From assembly GCA_017881705.1 (NCBI GenBank), contig JADGQP010000090.1, positions 1 to 10,365 of the forward strand: a DNA stretch of 10,365 bases. The letters are read 5' to 3'. How positions within the stretch are numbered: the stretch's first letter is position 1; each line of letters starts with the position of its first letter. Origin of the DNA: Christensenellaceae bacterium. Lineage in GTDB: Bacteria > Bacillota > Clostridia > Christensenellales > Aristaeellaceae. Positions 1-5,708 of the stretch are shown here, piece by piece. The position numbers and the translations under genes were made by a program. Under the pieces are notes generated by a model, which was not told where the DNA came from, ran no database searches, and saw nothing but the letters and a program-made list of their open reading frames with translations.

Positions 1-662
1 CCGTGGCGGGGCAGGAATTGCAGTTCGGCGGTGGCAAGGTGATCGACACGGCGCTCAAGTACGGCTATGAAACCCCGGAAAGTTTTCATAAGGCGTTCCG
101 GCGCTTTCACGGCGTTACCCCTTCGCTTGCGCAGCGGACGCGCGTGCAGCTCCGTTACCTGAATCCTCTCCAGATCCATGTGGAATTAAGGGGAGGAAGT
201 ATGATGGATTATACCATGGAAAACCTCGGGGAACTGACGATTGCGGGAATGGAGCGCAAAATTCCTTACGACAAGGGCTTTGAGGAAGCTCCCAAGTTTT
301 GGAGTGACTTCAACGCGCAAGGGGGCCATCGCCTGCTCCACAGGGCGATGGGCATCTGCTTTGACGATGAGGGGCCGGAGGTTACCTACATGATTGGTGC
401 CATATTGGAGCCTGGCGATCCCATACCGGAAGGGTTCGCCATACGCACCATCGCCGCGCATACCTGGGCCAAGTTCCGCAGCGTCGGGCCGATTCCGGAA
501 GCGATTCAGCAGGTGAACCGGCAGATTTTTACCGAATGGCTGCCCAACAACACCGGGTACGACCTGGCCGAGGGCGTGAACATCGAATACTACCCGGAAG
601 GCGACATGCAGGCGCCGGAGTACGAATGTGAGATCTGGATTCCCCTTCGCGTTAAAAAGTAA
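1..662 (+). CDS. AraC-family regulator with GyrI-like effector domain (5' partial)
   Basis: C-terminal part of a transcription regulator; the reading frame is open at the left edge, so the true start and the first helix-turn-helix of the AraC domain are outside the window. Visible residues 1-45 or so carry the second half of an AraC/XylS DNA-binding domain, with the typical run ALKYGYETPESFHKAFRRF followed by HGVTPS. After a short GGS linker, residues from about 68 to the end resemble the GyrI-like/AraC effector-binding fold (SRPBCC-unrelated, small-molecule sensing), as in Rob- and BmrR-type sensors. This architecture usually binds a hydrophobic or cationic ligand and controls a nearby transporter or detoxification gene; the ligand here is unknown. 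The linker-coding DNA contains a strong Shine-Dalgarno-like run (GGGGAGG, 190-196) just before two ATG codons at 201 and 204, so separate production of the effector domain is possible. The stop is at 660-662. Family assignment is confident; target genes are not visible. Confidence 0.88.
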   Translation, partial: VAGQELQFGGGKVIDTALKYGYETPESFHKAFRRFHGVTPSLAQRTRVQLRYLNPLQIHVELRGGSMMDYTMENLGELTIAGMERKIPYDKGFEEAPKFWSDFNAQGGHRLLHRAMGICFDDEGPEVTYMIGAILEPGDPIPEGFAIRTIAAHTWAKFRSVGPIPEAIQQVNRQIFTEWLPNNTGYDLAEGVNIEYYPEGDMQAPEYECEIWIPLRVKK

Positions 663-679
663 CTGACGGCACATCACAG

Positions 680-714
680 TTCAGGCGTACGTTCCCAAAG
701 AACGTACGCCTGAA
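680..714 (+). terminator. Perfect 15-bp hairpin after the AraC-type gene
   Basis: TTCAGGCGTACGTTC (680-694) and its exact reverse complement (700-714) flank a 5-base loop, CCAAA, 18 bases after the stop of the regulator gene. This is a stable hairpin in the right place for transcript 3'-end formation or protection. The bases after it (GTTGCTT) are not a good U-tract, so it may act as a processing or stability element rather than an intrinsic terminator. A third copy of the right arm lies at 740-752 and is followed by CTTTTT. Confidence 0.5.
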
Positions 715-752
715 GTTGCTTAACCGGGTTGTCAACAACGAACGTACGCCTG
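682..752 (+). repeat. Three copies of GAACGTACGCCTG, one inverted and two direct
   Basis: The 13-mer GAACGTACGCCTG occurs at 700-712 and 740-752 (direct, 40 bases apart) and inverted at 682-694. The inverted copy can pair perfectly with either direct copy. Pairing with the second copy would put a 13-bp stem directly in front of CTTTTT (753-758), a terminator-like arrangement with a 45-base loop. The unit contains the self-complementary core CGTACG. Confidence 0.8.
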
Positions 753-771
753 CTTTTTCCGCCGGTTTGGG

Positions 772-800
772 TTGCGGCGCGGCCTGCCGTGTGATAAAAT
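772..800 (+). promoter_or_regulatory. Predicted sigma-A promoter with extended -10 for the HAD gene
   Basis: TTGCGG (772-777) and TAAAAT (795-800) are separated by 17 bases, and TG sits at 792-793, one base upstream of the -10, giving an extended -10 element. The predicted transcription start is near 807, leaving a leader of about 36 bases before the ATG at 843. The leader holds a 6-bp inverted repeat (GTTTGC 810-815, GCAAAC 820-825) and the ribosome binding site GGGAGG (831-836). The prediction rests on consensus match and position only. Confidence 0.6.
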
Positions 801-842
801 CAATCTGTTGTTTGCCCGAGCAAACCACATGGGAGGATTTGG

Positions 843-1463
843 ATGGTTCGCAATATCGTTTTTGACATGGGTATGGTGCTGATGGATTATCACCCGCTGG
901 AAACCTGCCGTGCGGCTGCCGGAAACGAGGACGACGCGCTGGCGATTTTTGCGGCGTTGTTTACCCACCCGGAATGGGTGAAGCTGGACGATGATTCCAT
1001 CGAGCAGGATGAGCTTTCGCGGCGCGCGCAAGCCAGGCTGGCCGATCCGCGGCTTAAGGCGCTTGTGCCGGGAATACTCGACGCCATGCCTTACAATATT
1101 CTTTCGCCCATACCCGCGATGATCGACTTAGCCCGTTGGACGCTGGACAGGGGGTTTCGGGTTTATCTGCTTTCCAACGCCAACCTGGCGGTAAGCCGCC
1201 ATCGCGATATTGTACCGCTGCTGGAATGCTTTGACGGCGTTATTTTTTCGGCGGACGAGAAAATGATGAAACCGAACCCCGCGATCTACCAACTGCTGAC
1301 CGATCGCTTCGCGTTGGAACCGTCGGAGTGCTTGTTTATCGACGATAACGAGAACAACACGCAGGCCGCCCTCGACGCGGGCTGGCAGGCGTACCGCTTC
1401 GACGGCGTCGTGCCGGCACTTCGGCGTACGCTGGAAATGCTGGCGGTACCGCCTGAAAACTGA
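843..1463 (+). CDS. HAD-superfamily phosphatase, YihX-like
   Basis: A 206-residue cytosolic hydrolase of haloacid dehalogenase subfamily IA. The motifs are visible in order: the nucleophile motif FDMGMVLMD with Asp8, where the usual second Asp of DxD is Gly10; motif II Ser111 in LLSNAN; motif III Lys143 in MKPNPAIYQ; and motif IV Asp167/Asp168 in FIDDNENN. The D-x-G form of motif I and the SNxN and MxKPxxxIYQ segments match the YihX group, whose E. coli member dephosphorylates alpha-D-glucose 1-phosphate. The substrate here is inferred only as a small phosphorylated metabolite. The cap is a short helical insert at about residues 18-90. The ATG at 843 follows GGGAGG by 6 bases and a predicted promoter at 772-800. 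The gene is monocistronic, ending at a bidirectional terminator. It is complete and of normal length. Confidence 0.9.
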   Translation: MVRNIVFDMGMVLMDYHPLETCRAAAGNEDDALAIFAALFTHPEWVKLDDDSIEQDELSRRAQARLADPRLKALVPGILDAMPYNILSPIPAMIDLARWTLDRGFRVYLLSNANLAVSRHRDIVPLLECFDGVIFSADEKMMKPNPAIYQLLTDRFALEPSECLFIDDNENNTQAALDAGWQAYRFDGVVPALRRTLEMLAVPPEN

Positions 1464-1485
1464 AAGCCTACAACCGATGTGTATT

Positions 1486-1526
1486 AAAAGCGGCCGCCTC
1501 ATTTGAGAACGGTCGCTTTATTTTTT
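1486..1526. terminator. Bidirectional intrinsic terminator between HAD and J-domain genes
   Basis: AAAGCGGCCG (1487-1496) pairs with CGGTCGCTTT (1510-1519) with one G-U pair, and an inner CTCA/TGAG helix (1498-1501/1504-1507) extends the stem. On the plus strand it is followed by ATTTTTT; on the minus strand by TTTTAAT. It sits between convergent stop codons and overlaps the stop codon of the minus-strand J-domain gene (1518-1520), so it can serve both. Confidence 0.85.
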
Positions 1527-2066
1527 ACCTGCCCCAAACAGATCGCCCACCCAGGTGATCAGCCGCACAAACGGGTCACGGCTTCTTTTCAGCGCTACCG
1601 CCGCGTCCAGCGCGCCCGCGCGGTAACGGTTGCTGGTCGGATCGCGCCGTACGGCTTCGCGGTAGCTTTGGTGAGCGGTCAGGTACTGGCGCATCCCCAT
1701 AAGGATATTGCCTTGGATATAGTACCATTCCGCGTCCTTGCTGTCCGCGCGGTTCAGCTGGCGCAGCGCGCTTTCCAGGTTGCCCTGATCGATTAACCTG
1801 GCGGCAAAATGTTTGGCTTCTTCCTGGGAAATCAGGTTGAACCCCACGTGCCGCTGGGAACAGTGCTTCAGCGCCTCCTCATAGGCGAGGTTGAGCTCAA
1901 TCAGCGTTTCCTGCGCGGTTTTCTGCTGCTCCGGATCCTGGTACTGATCCGGATGGCAGGCTTTAACGCGCTTGCGGTAGGCGGCGCGAACCTGCGACAC
2001 GTCCGCGCTCGGGGTTAACCCCAGCACTTCGAATGGTTTTTTATCGTACAGCAGGCTCACCCCCAA
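1518..2066 (-). CDS. J-domain protein with TPR-like C-terminal region
   Basis: Up to 182 residues. The N-terminal 70 residues form a J-domain with the diagnostic HPD at residues 38-40 (CHPDQYQDP), preceded by the basic helix VRAAYRKRVKAC; it should stimulate the ATPase of an Hsp70 (DnaK) in the cytosol. The glycine/phenylalanine and zinc-finger regions of true DnaJ are absent. Residues about 90-165 look like a TPR-type helical repeat (SALRQLNRADSKDAEWYYIQGNILMGMRQYLTAHQSYREAVRRDP, given here only as an indicative span by position), suggesting a client- or partner-binding arm. The tail from about 164 is short and hydrophobic. There is no ATG near the start. The coordinates use TTG at 2066-2064; GTG (2060-2058) and CTG (2054-2052 or 2051-2049) are alternatives, and the best Shine-Dalgarno match GGGGGTGA (2064-2057) would favour CTG. 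The gene lies 62 bases downstream of murA and is probably co-transcribed. Family sure, start unsure. Confidence 0.85.
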   Translation of the reverse strand: MGVSLLYDKKPFEVLGLTPSADVSQVRAAYRKRVKACHPDQYQDPEQQKTAQETLIELNLAYEEALKHCSQRHVGFNLISQEEAKHFAARLIDQGNLESALRQLNRADSKDAEWYYIQGNILMGMRQYLTAHQSYREAVRRDPTSNRYRAGALDAAVALKRSRDPFVRLITWVGDLFGAGKK

Positions 2067-2075
2067 AACAGGAAG

Positions 2076-2128
2076 GGCAGCCGTATGGCTGCCGTTGTGA
2101 AAGGGCGGGCATAAGCGCCAGCCCCGCC
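2076..2128 (-). terminator. Tandem hairpins between murA and the J-domain gene
   Basis: Reading the minus strand, GGCGGG (2128-2123) pairs with CCCGCC (2109-2104) immediately after the murA stop, then CTTTCAC follows. A second, tighter hairpin, GGCAGCC-ATAC-GGCTGCC (2093-2076), is followed by CTTCCTGTTTT. Both U-tracts are short and interrupted, so this looks like partial termination, attenuation or an mRNA processing site rather than a full stop. Confidence 0.4.
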
Positions 2129-3376
2129 TTACAGCTTTTCGCGATGGATCTCCGCACCCAGCGAGCGCAGCTTATCCTCAATACGCTCGTATCCGCGGTC
2201 GATAAAACTGGTTTCGTAAATCTCGGTTGTGCCCTTGGCCATCAGGCCGGCTACGATCAGCGCCGCGCCCGCGCGCAGATCGGTCACCACCACGGGTGCG
2301 CCGAACAGCTCCCGTACGCCCTCCACCAACACGGTGCGATCCATCAGCTTAATATGCGCGCCCATGCGCCGCAGTTCGTCCAGGTGCTTGAAGCGCTGCT
2401 CAAATATGGTTTCGCATACGGTGGAAGTGCCGGTAGCCATACACAGAAGCGCGGTCATCGGTTGCTGCAGGTCGGTGGGAAAGCCCGGGTATACCTGCGT
2501 TTTAATATTGACCGCGCGCTGCTCGCTCTGGGGACGCACACGGATGGAATCGTCGTTTTCACTCACGCGTACGCCCATTTCCAGCAGCTTGGCCGTAAGG
2601 CTCTCCATATGCGTTGGGATACAGCCGTGGATGGTCACGTCCCCGCGTGTGGCGGCCGCGGCAATCATCAGCGTGCCGGTTTCAATCTGGTCGGGTATAA
2701 CGGTATAGGTGGTACCGTGTAGCTGCTGTTTGCCGGTGATACGGATCACGTCCGTGCCGGCGCCTTTGATACGCGCGCCCATGGAATTGAGAAAGTTGGC
2801 CAGATCCACGATGTGCGGTTCCTTGGCGGCGTTGTAGATCACCGTGGAGCCTTCGGCCCGTACCGCGGCCAGCATGACGTTGATGGTTGCGCCGACGGTG
2901 ACCATATCAAAAAAAACATCTGCGCCCGTCAGCCGGCTGGCTTTGGCAAAGACCATGCCGCCGCGTTCCTCAACGGCGGCGCCTAAAGCGGTGAAGCCCT
3001 TCAAGTGCTGGTCGATGGGGCGGCTGCCGATATCGCACCCCCCGGGATAGGCGACATCCGCCTGGCCGCATCGGCCTAGCAGCGCGCCAAGCAGGTAATA
3101 ACTGGCGCGAAGGCGCTTTGTATAATCATAAGGCACCATGTGGCTGTTGACGCCTTCGGGATAAACTTTTAAATACTGGTCGGGCACATATTCGGTTTTC
3201 GCGCCTAAAAGCTGCAATATCTCAATCAGTGCGTGAACATCCTCAATATCGGGCAGGTTTTCGATGGTGCTGGGCTCATCGGTTAAAAGTGTGGCCGGTA
3301 TAACCGCCACGGATGTATTTTTGCCGCCGCTTACGGTGATTTCACCCATCAACGGTTTTCCGCCCGTAATCAACAT
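2129..3376 (-). CDS. murA: UDP-N-acetylglucosamine 1-carboxyvinyltransferase (MurA)
   Basis: Catalyses the first committed step of peptidoglycan synthesis: transfer of enolpyruvate from phosphoenolpyruvate to UDP-GlcNAc in the cytosol; it is the fosfomycin target. The 415-residue product matches the family's usual 415-435. Visible residues include the substrate-binding Lys-Asn pair in SGGKNTS (about 19-20), Arg90 in RLRASYY, and the catalytic-loop cysteine (about Cys114) in YPGGCDIGSRPID, so a fosfomycin-sensitive Cys form rather than the Asp variant. Two inside-out alpha/beta domains span the whole length. The start is taken as ATG 3376-3374, after AAGGA at a 4-base gap. GTG at 3397-3395 (422 residues) is an alternative that would match the N-terminal length of homologues about equally well. 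The open frame continues up to 3469, but that falls inside the predicted -10 box, so it cannot be the start. Transcribed from the promoter at 3461-3489; a J-domain gene follows. Confidence 0.95.
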   Translation of the reverse strand: MLITGGKPLMGEITVSGGKNTSVAVIPATLLTDEPSTIENLPDIEDVHALIEILQLLGAKTEYVPDQYLKVYPEGVNSHMVPYDYTKRLRASYYLLGALLGRCGQADVAYPGGCDIGSRPIDQHLKGFTALGAAVEERGGMVFAKASRLTGADVFFDMVTVGATINVMLAAVRAEGSTVIYNAAKEPHIVDLANFLNSMGARIKGAGTDVIRITGKQQLHGTTYTVIPDQIETGTLMIAAAATRGDVTIHGCIPTHMESLTAKLLEMGVRVSENDDSIRVRPQSEQRAVNIKTQVYPGFPTDLQQPMTALLCMATGTSTVCETIFEQRFKHLDELRRMGAHIKLMDRTVLVEGVRELFGAPVVVTDLRAGAALIVAGLMAKGTTEIYETSFIDRGYERIEDKLRSLGAEIHREKL

Positions 3377-3377
3377 T

Positions 3378-3455
3378 TTATCCTTGCCGCAATACACGGA
3401 TCGAACACCCCCCCATAACAATGCGTCTTGAGCAATACAATAAATGAAACGCCAT
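3378..3455 (-). other. Possible 25-codon leader ORF upstream of murA
   Basis: On the minus strand an ATG at 3455-3453 opens a 25-codon frame (MAFHLLYCSRRIVMGGCSIR..., then five more residues) that ends in TAA at 3380-3378, one base before the chosen murA ATG. The start lies at about the predicted transcription start, so translation would have to be leaderless or use an internal ATG (codon 14). The close stop/start spacing would allow translational coupling. There is no family match that I recognise, and it may be chance. Confidence 0.2.
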
Positions 3456-3460
3456 CCTTC

Positions 3461-3489
3461 ATTATACACAAACCTCCGGTGGTTTTCAA
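3461..3489 (-). promoter_or_regulatory. Predicted sigma-A promoter for murA
   Basis: On the minus strand, TTGAAA (3489-3484), a 17-base spacer and a perfect TATAAT (3466-3461) form a near-consensus promoter pointing into murA. The predicted start is near 3454, giving a leader of roughly 57-78 bases depending on the murA start codon. Confidence 0.8.
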
Positions 3490-3493
3490 GCGC

Positions 3494-3532
3494 GCCGCTC
3501 GCTGGTGGGCGCTCTTGACGAGCGGCCAGCGA
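3494..3532. promoter_or_regulatory. Interleaved inverted repeats between divergent promoters (operator candidate)
   Basis: GCCGCTCG (3494-3501) is exactly inverted at 3519-3526, and TCGCTGG (3499-3505) is exactly inverted at 3526-3532; an inner CGCTC/GAGCG pair (3510-3514/3520-3524) adds a third dyad. The block lies between the two -35 boxes of the divergent promoters and overlaps the plus-strand -35 (3515-3520) and spacer. A repressor bound here could control either or both genes. It is also able to fold as RNA, but neither predicted transcript includes it. Confidence 0.45.
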
Positions 3533-3543
3533 AAAGTTACAAT
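3515..3543 (+). promoter_or_regulatory. Predicted sigma-A promoter for the E2-like gene
   Basis: TTGACG (3515-3520), a 17-base spacer and TACAAT (3538-3543) make a strong vegetative promoter facing right. The start is expected near 3550, giving a leader of about 97 bases. The leader contains a direct repeat, TGCGCGTAA, at 3554-3562 and 3595-3603, of unknown meaning. Confidence 0.78.
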
Positions 3544-3646
3544 AAACTGACTTTGCGCGTAAGCATCCTTTTCATCCATACCGCAATTTTACTGTGCGCG
3601 TAAAACCGATTACCCGACGCAAGCCGGAACGAAAGGACGAAATTTC

Positions 3647-4570
3647 ATGTTCGGACATCGCCCTGAGGGCAACCGTGTGAAGCACCTGGACCCGATTATT
3701 GAAGCGACGCCTTACCTGATGCCCACCCGCGTAGACGCGATGGTTTTTCTGCACCACGACGTGGAGTACGAACCGCTGATGCGCTATATCGCCGCGAAAT
3801 GGCGCGACGAAAGCATAAAGATCACCTTTCTGGAGATCCTGGTGGCCAGCTATGTGCGCGCCATCAGCCAGGTGCCGGAAGTAAACCGCTTTATCATGAA
3901 CAAGCAGTATTACAACCGCAAGGAAATCACCTGTTCCATGACGATCCTGCTGGATACGCCCGATGGGAGCCTGCAGGAAAATGTAATCAAGGTGAAGTTC
4001 GACCCCAGCGATACGATTTATGACGTGCAGGCGCGTCTGGTATCTAAAATAGAGGCCAACCGCAAGCCGGAAACGCCCAGCTTTGTAATGAAACTTGCCT
4101 CCTTCGCGTTGAAGGTGCCGGGCCTGCCCACGCTGCTGATGGCAATACTCCGCATTTTGGACCGTTATGGCCTCTGCCCGGGTATGCTGATTGACGAACT
4201 GCCTTTCCATACCGGCCTGTTCGTAACCAACAACGCATCCATCGGCCTGCACAGCGTATTCCACCATATTTATAATTTCGGCAATACCAGCATGTTTTTC
4301 GGTCTGGGCACGCCGGAGCGCGGCTATACGGTGGATGCGAGAGGCACCCCCAAGCGCTGGTGCACCCTGCCTGTCGGCATTACGGTGGACGAGCGCGTGT
4401 GCGGCGGAGCGACGTTTGCCAAACTGTTCACCTGGATGAAGCGATGCCTGAGCAACCCCGAACTGTTGGATACGCCGCCGGAAAAGGTGTACTACAACGA
4501 GGGCACGGAGTTCCATATACCCAAACCCGAGAATGTTCACAAACCCGTGAAAAACAAAACGCCTGCGTAA
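3647..4570 (+). CDS. Stand-alone E2-type acyltransferase-like protein with altered active site
   Basis: A 307-residue protein resembling the catalytic domain of 2-oxoacid dehydrogenase E2 acyltransferases and chloramphenicol acetyltransferase, without lipoyl or subunit-binding domains. E2-like features are the helix around IKITFLEILVASYVRAI (57-73), the segment LFVTNNASIGLHSVFHHIYNFG (positions 191-212), and the ending VGITVDERVCGGATFAKLF followed by a helix and SNPELLDTPPE. In working E2 enzymes the motif is DHRxxDG, with a general-base His and a supporting Asp; here it reads D248-E-R-V-C-G-G254, so the His is Glu249 and the Asp is Gly253. The protein is therefore either catalytically different or non-enzymatic. 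A hydrophobic stretch at 148-171 (MKLASFALKVPGLPTLLMAILRIL) may be a membrane-associating helix. The ATG follows AAAGGA by about 9 bases. Own strong promoter; terminator hairpin downstream; no E1 or E3 genes nearby. Function unknown. Confidence 0.75.
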   Translation: MFGHRPEGNRVKHLDPIIEATPYLMPTRVDAMVFLHHDVEYEPLMRYIAAKWRDESIKITFLEILVASYVRAISQVPEVNRFIMNKQYYNRKEITCSMTILLDTPDGSLQENVIKVKFDPSDTIYDVQARLVSKIEANRKPETPSFVMKLASFALKVPGLPTLLMAILRILDRYGLCPGMLIDELPFHTGLFVTNNASIGLHSVFHHIYNFGNTSMFFGLGTPERGYTVDARGTPKRWCTLPVGITVDERVCGGATFAKLFTWMKRCLSNPELLDTPPEKVYYNEGTEFHIPKPENVHKPVKNKTPA

Positions 4571-4586
4571 ACGGGCGAGCAAAAGA

Positions 4587-4623
4587 AACCCCCGCAAGAC
4601 GGTTCTGCCGTTTTGCGGGGGTT
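4587..4623. terminator. Strong terminator hairpin between convergent E2-like and GNAT genes
   Basis: AACCCCCGCAA (4587-4597) pairs perfectly with TTGCGGGGGTT (4613-4623), and an inner ACGG/CCGT helix continues the stem. On the minus strand the hairpin is followed by TCTTTTG, a reasonable U-tract for the GNAT gene whose stop is at 4634-4632. On the plus strand ATACGGTTT follows, a poor U-tract, so the plus-strand gene may rely on it less efficiently. Confidence 0.85.
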
Positions 4624-4631
4624 ATACGGTT

Positions 4632-5291
4632 TCAATTTCTAGGCTTGCGCATGGCTAACGTTTCCAGAAAACGCTTCTGCGCGGCGTTTCCTTCCTCTTT
4701 GGGCTTGGGCGAGAACTGGAGGTCGAAAGCCTGCGCGGCCGACTCGTCCACCTCGAACGCGGAAGACTCCGTAAGCCGCCCCGCGGCGTTCGCAAGCGCG
4801 CCCGGATACAGCTCATACGCCTGAAGCGGGCCCATGTATTGGTTATCCGGCGTGCCGATGCGGTAGGTTTCCGCGGGCACGAACCCTTGCCGGCTGTAAT
4901 ATTCAGGGTCGCCGTAAATCAGCACCGCACGCCAGCCGGCTTCGCGTGCCAGCGCCAGTGTGTGGGCGATCAGCCTTGCGCCGACGCCGCACCCCTGGCA
5001 GGCGGGCAGCACCGCCAAAGGCCCGAAGCTGAGCACGGGCAGCTCGCCGCCCGAATCCAGCAGGATACGCGCGTGGGAATACAGGATGCTCCCGATGATG
5101 CGGCCGTCCGCCTCGGCCAGAATGTCCAATTCCGGCACGAAATCCGGCGACTGCCGAAGCGCGCGCGCCAGGTAATGCTCGACACAACCCGGGGCGTATC
5201 GGTTCCAGAACGCCTCGCGGATCAACGTTTCCACCTCGGCGTAATCGCCGGGCGTTTCCCTGCGGAAAGTTACGGTTTCCAGGTTCAACAC
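4632..5291 (-). CDS. GNAT-family N-acetyltransferase
   Basis: About 219 residues; transfers an acetyl group from acetyl-CoA to an amine of unknown substrate, in the cytosol. The core GNAT fold is clear: an N-terminal FRRETPGDYAEVETLIREAF segment, the acetyl-CoA-binding motif A FGPLAVLPACQGCGVGARLI with Q-G-C-G-V-G at about residues 98-103, and motif B around LIYGDPEYYSRQGF. The last 60 residues (YELYPGALANAAGRL and FEVDE) are an extension seen in YhbS-like clostridial GNAT proteins. The start is GTG 5291-5289 or TTG 5288-5286; both follow AAGGAGG (5303-5297), at 5 and 8 bases. The longer open frame to 5345 would begin inside the secG terminator and is rejected. No promoter is evident in the 35 bases after that terminator, so transcription may depend on read-through from secG. 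Confidence 0.88.
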   Translation of the reverse strand: MLNLETVTFRRETPGDYAEVETLIREAFWNRYAPGCVEHYLARALRQSPDFVPELDILAEADGRIIGSILYSHARILLDSGGELPVLSFGPLAVLPACQGCGVGARLIAHTLALAREAGWRAVLIYGDPEYYSRQGFVPAETYRIGTPDNQYMGPLQAYELYPGALANAAGRLTESSAFEVDESAAQAFDLQFSPKPKEEGNAAQKRFLETLAMRKPRN

Positions 5292-5325
5292 ACAGACCTC
5301 CTTGTGCTTAAAAGTTTCGAATAAT

Positions 5326-5359
5326 AAAAGCGGCCATTCTCGCAAGAACAGCCGCTTTT
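5326..5359 (-). terminator. Intrinsic terminator after secG
   Basis: On the minus strand AAAAGCGGC (5359-5351) and GCCGCTTTT (5334-5326) form a perfect 9-bp stem, lengthened by an inner GTTCT/AGAAT helix with a G-U pair, and followed by ATTATTCG. It lies 18 bases after the secG stop codon. The sequence is similar in stem core (AAAGCGGC) to the terminator at 1487-1519. Confidence 0.85.
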
Positions 5360-5376
5360 CAGATACGGATGATGGG

Positions 5377-5613
5377 TCAGCTTATCAGCATCATCACAAT
5401 GCTGAGGCTGACGAACAGACCCGTACAGATTTTCGTGGCCAGCGCCAGTTTCGCATCCATGCCGCGCGCTTTGTTCTTGCCAAAAAAGGTTTCCGCTGCG
5501 CCGCTGACCGCACCGATGCCGGTACGTTCGCTACTTTGCATTAAAACCGTTACGATCATCACGATCGCCGAGATCATCAGAAGAGAGCCAACAATCCATT
5601 GAGCTACGGACAT
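5377..5613 (-). CDS. secG: Preprotein translocase subunit SecG
   Basis: A 78-residue membrane protein, the small subunit of the SecYEG channel that stimulates SecA-driven protein export. It has two hydrophobic helices at about 5-25 (WIVGSLLMISAIVMIVTVLM) and 57-77 (ATKICTGLFVSLSIVMMLIS), separated by the conserved cytosolic segment QSSERTGIGAVSGAAETFFGKNKARGMDAKL, in which the SGAAETFFGKxKARGxD pattern identifies SecG. Length is normal for Bacillota. ATG 5613-5611 follows AGGAGG by 9 bases. The gene has its own promoter (5646-5674) and terminator (5326-5359), so it is mainly monocistronic, with a GNAT gene downstream. Confidence 0.95.
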   Translation of the reverse strand: MSVAQWIVGSLLMISAIVMIVTVLMQSSERTGIGAVSGAAETFFGKNKARGMDAKLALATKICTGLFVSLSIVMMLIS

Positions 5614-5645
5614 AAAACATAACCTCCTAGCGGATTCGTGTGTTT

Positions 5646-5674
5646 ATCTTATCATCAACGTACCGAAAAAGCAA
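5646..5674 (-). promoter_or_regulatory. Predicted sigma-A promoter for secG
   Basis: On the minus strand TTGCTT (5674-5669), a 17-base spacer and TAAGAT (5651-5646) precede secG. The predicted start near 5639 leaves a leader of about 26 bases, which contains AGGAGG. Confidence 0.65.
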
Positions 5675-5708
5675 TAGATTCTGGAAAAAAGCGCGTTGCC
5701 TGCGTGGG

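Noticed and set aside
3398..3469. Longer N-terminus for MurA starting at 3469
   Set aside because: That GTG start lies next to and upstream of the predicted TATAAT (3466-3461), so it would not be transcribed, and the extra residues do not resemble MurA.
3572..4597. Long minus-strand open frame opposite the E2-like gene
   Set aside because: It is the mirror of a GC-rich coding gene, has no ribosome site or recognisable domain, and would cover the promoter leader and terminator.
5292..5345. Longer N-terminus for the GNAT protein
   Set aside because: The extra frame runs through the secG terminator hairpin and lacks a ribosome binding site; a strong AAGGAGG lies just before 5291.
5684..5708. 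Intrinsic terminator for the ECF S gene
   Set aside because: There is a run of six T on the minus strand, but the upstream bases give only a 3-bp stem.
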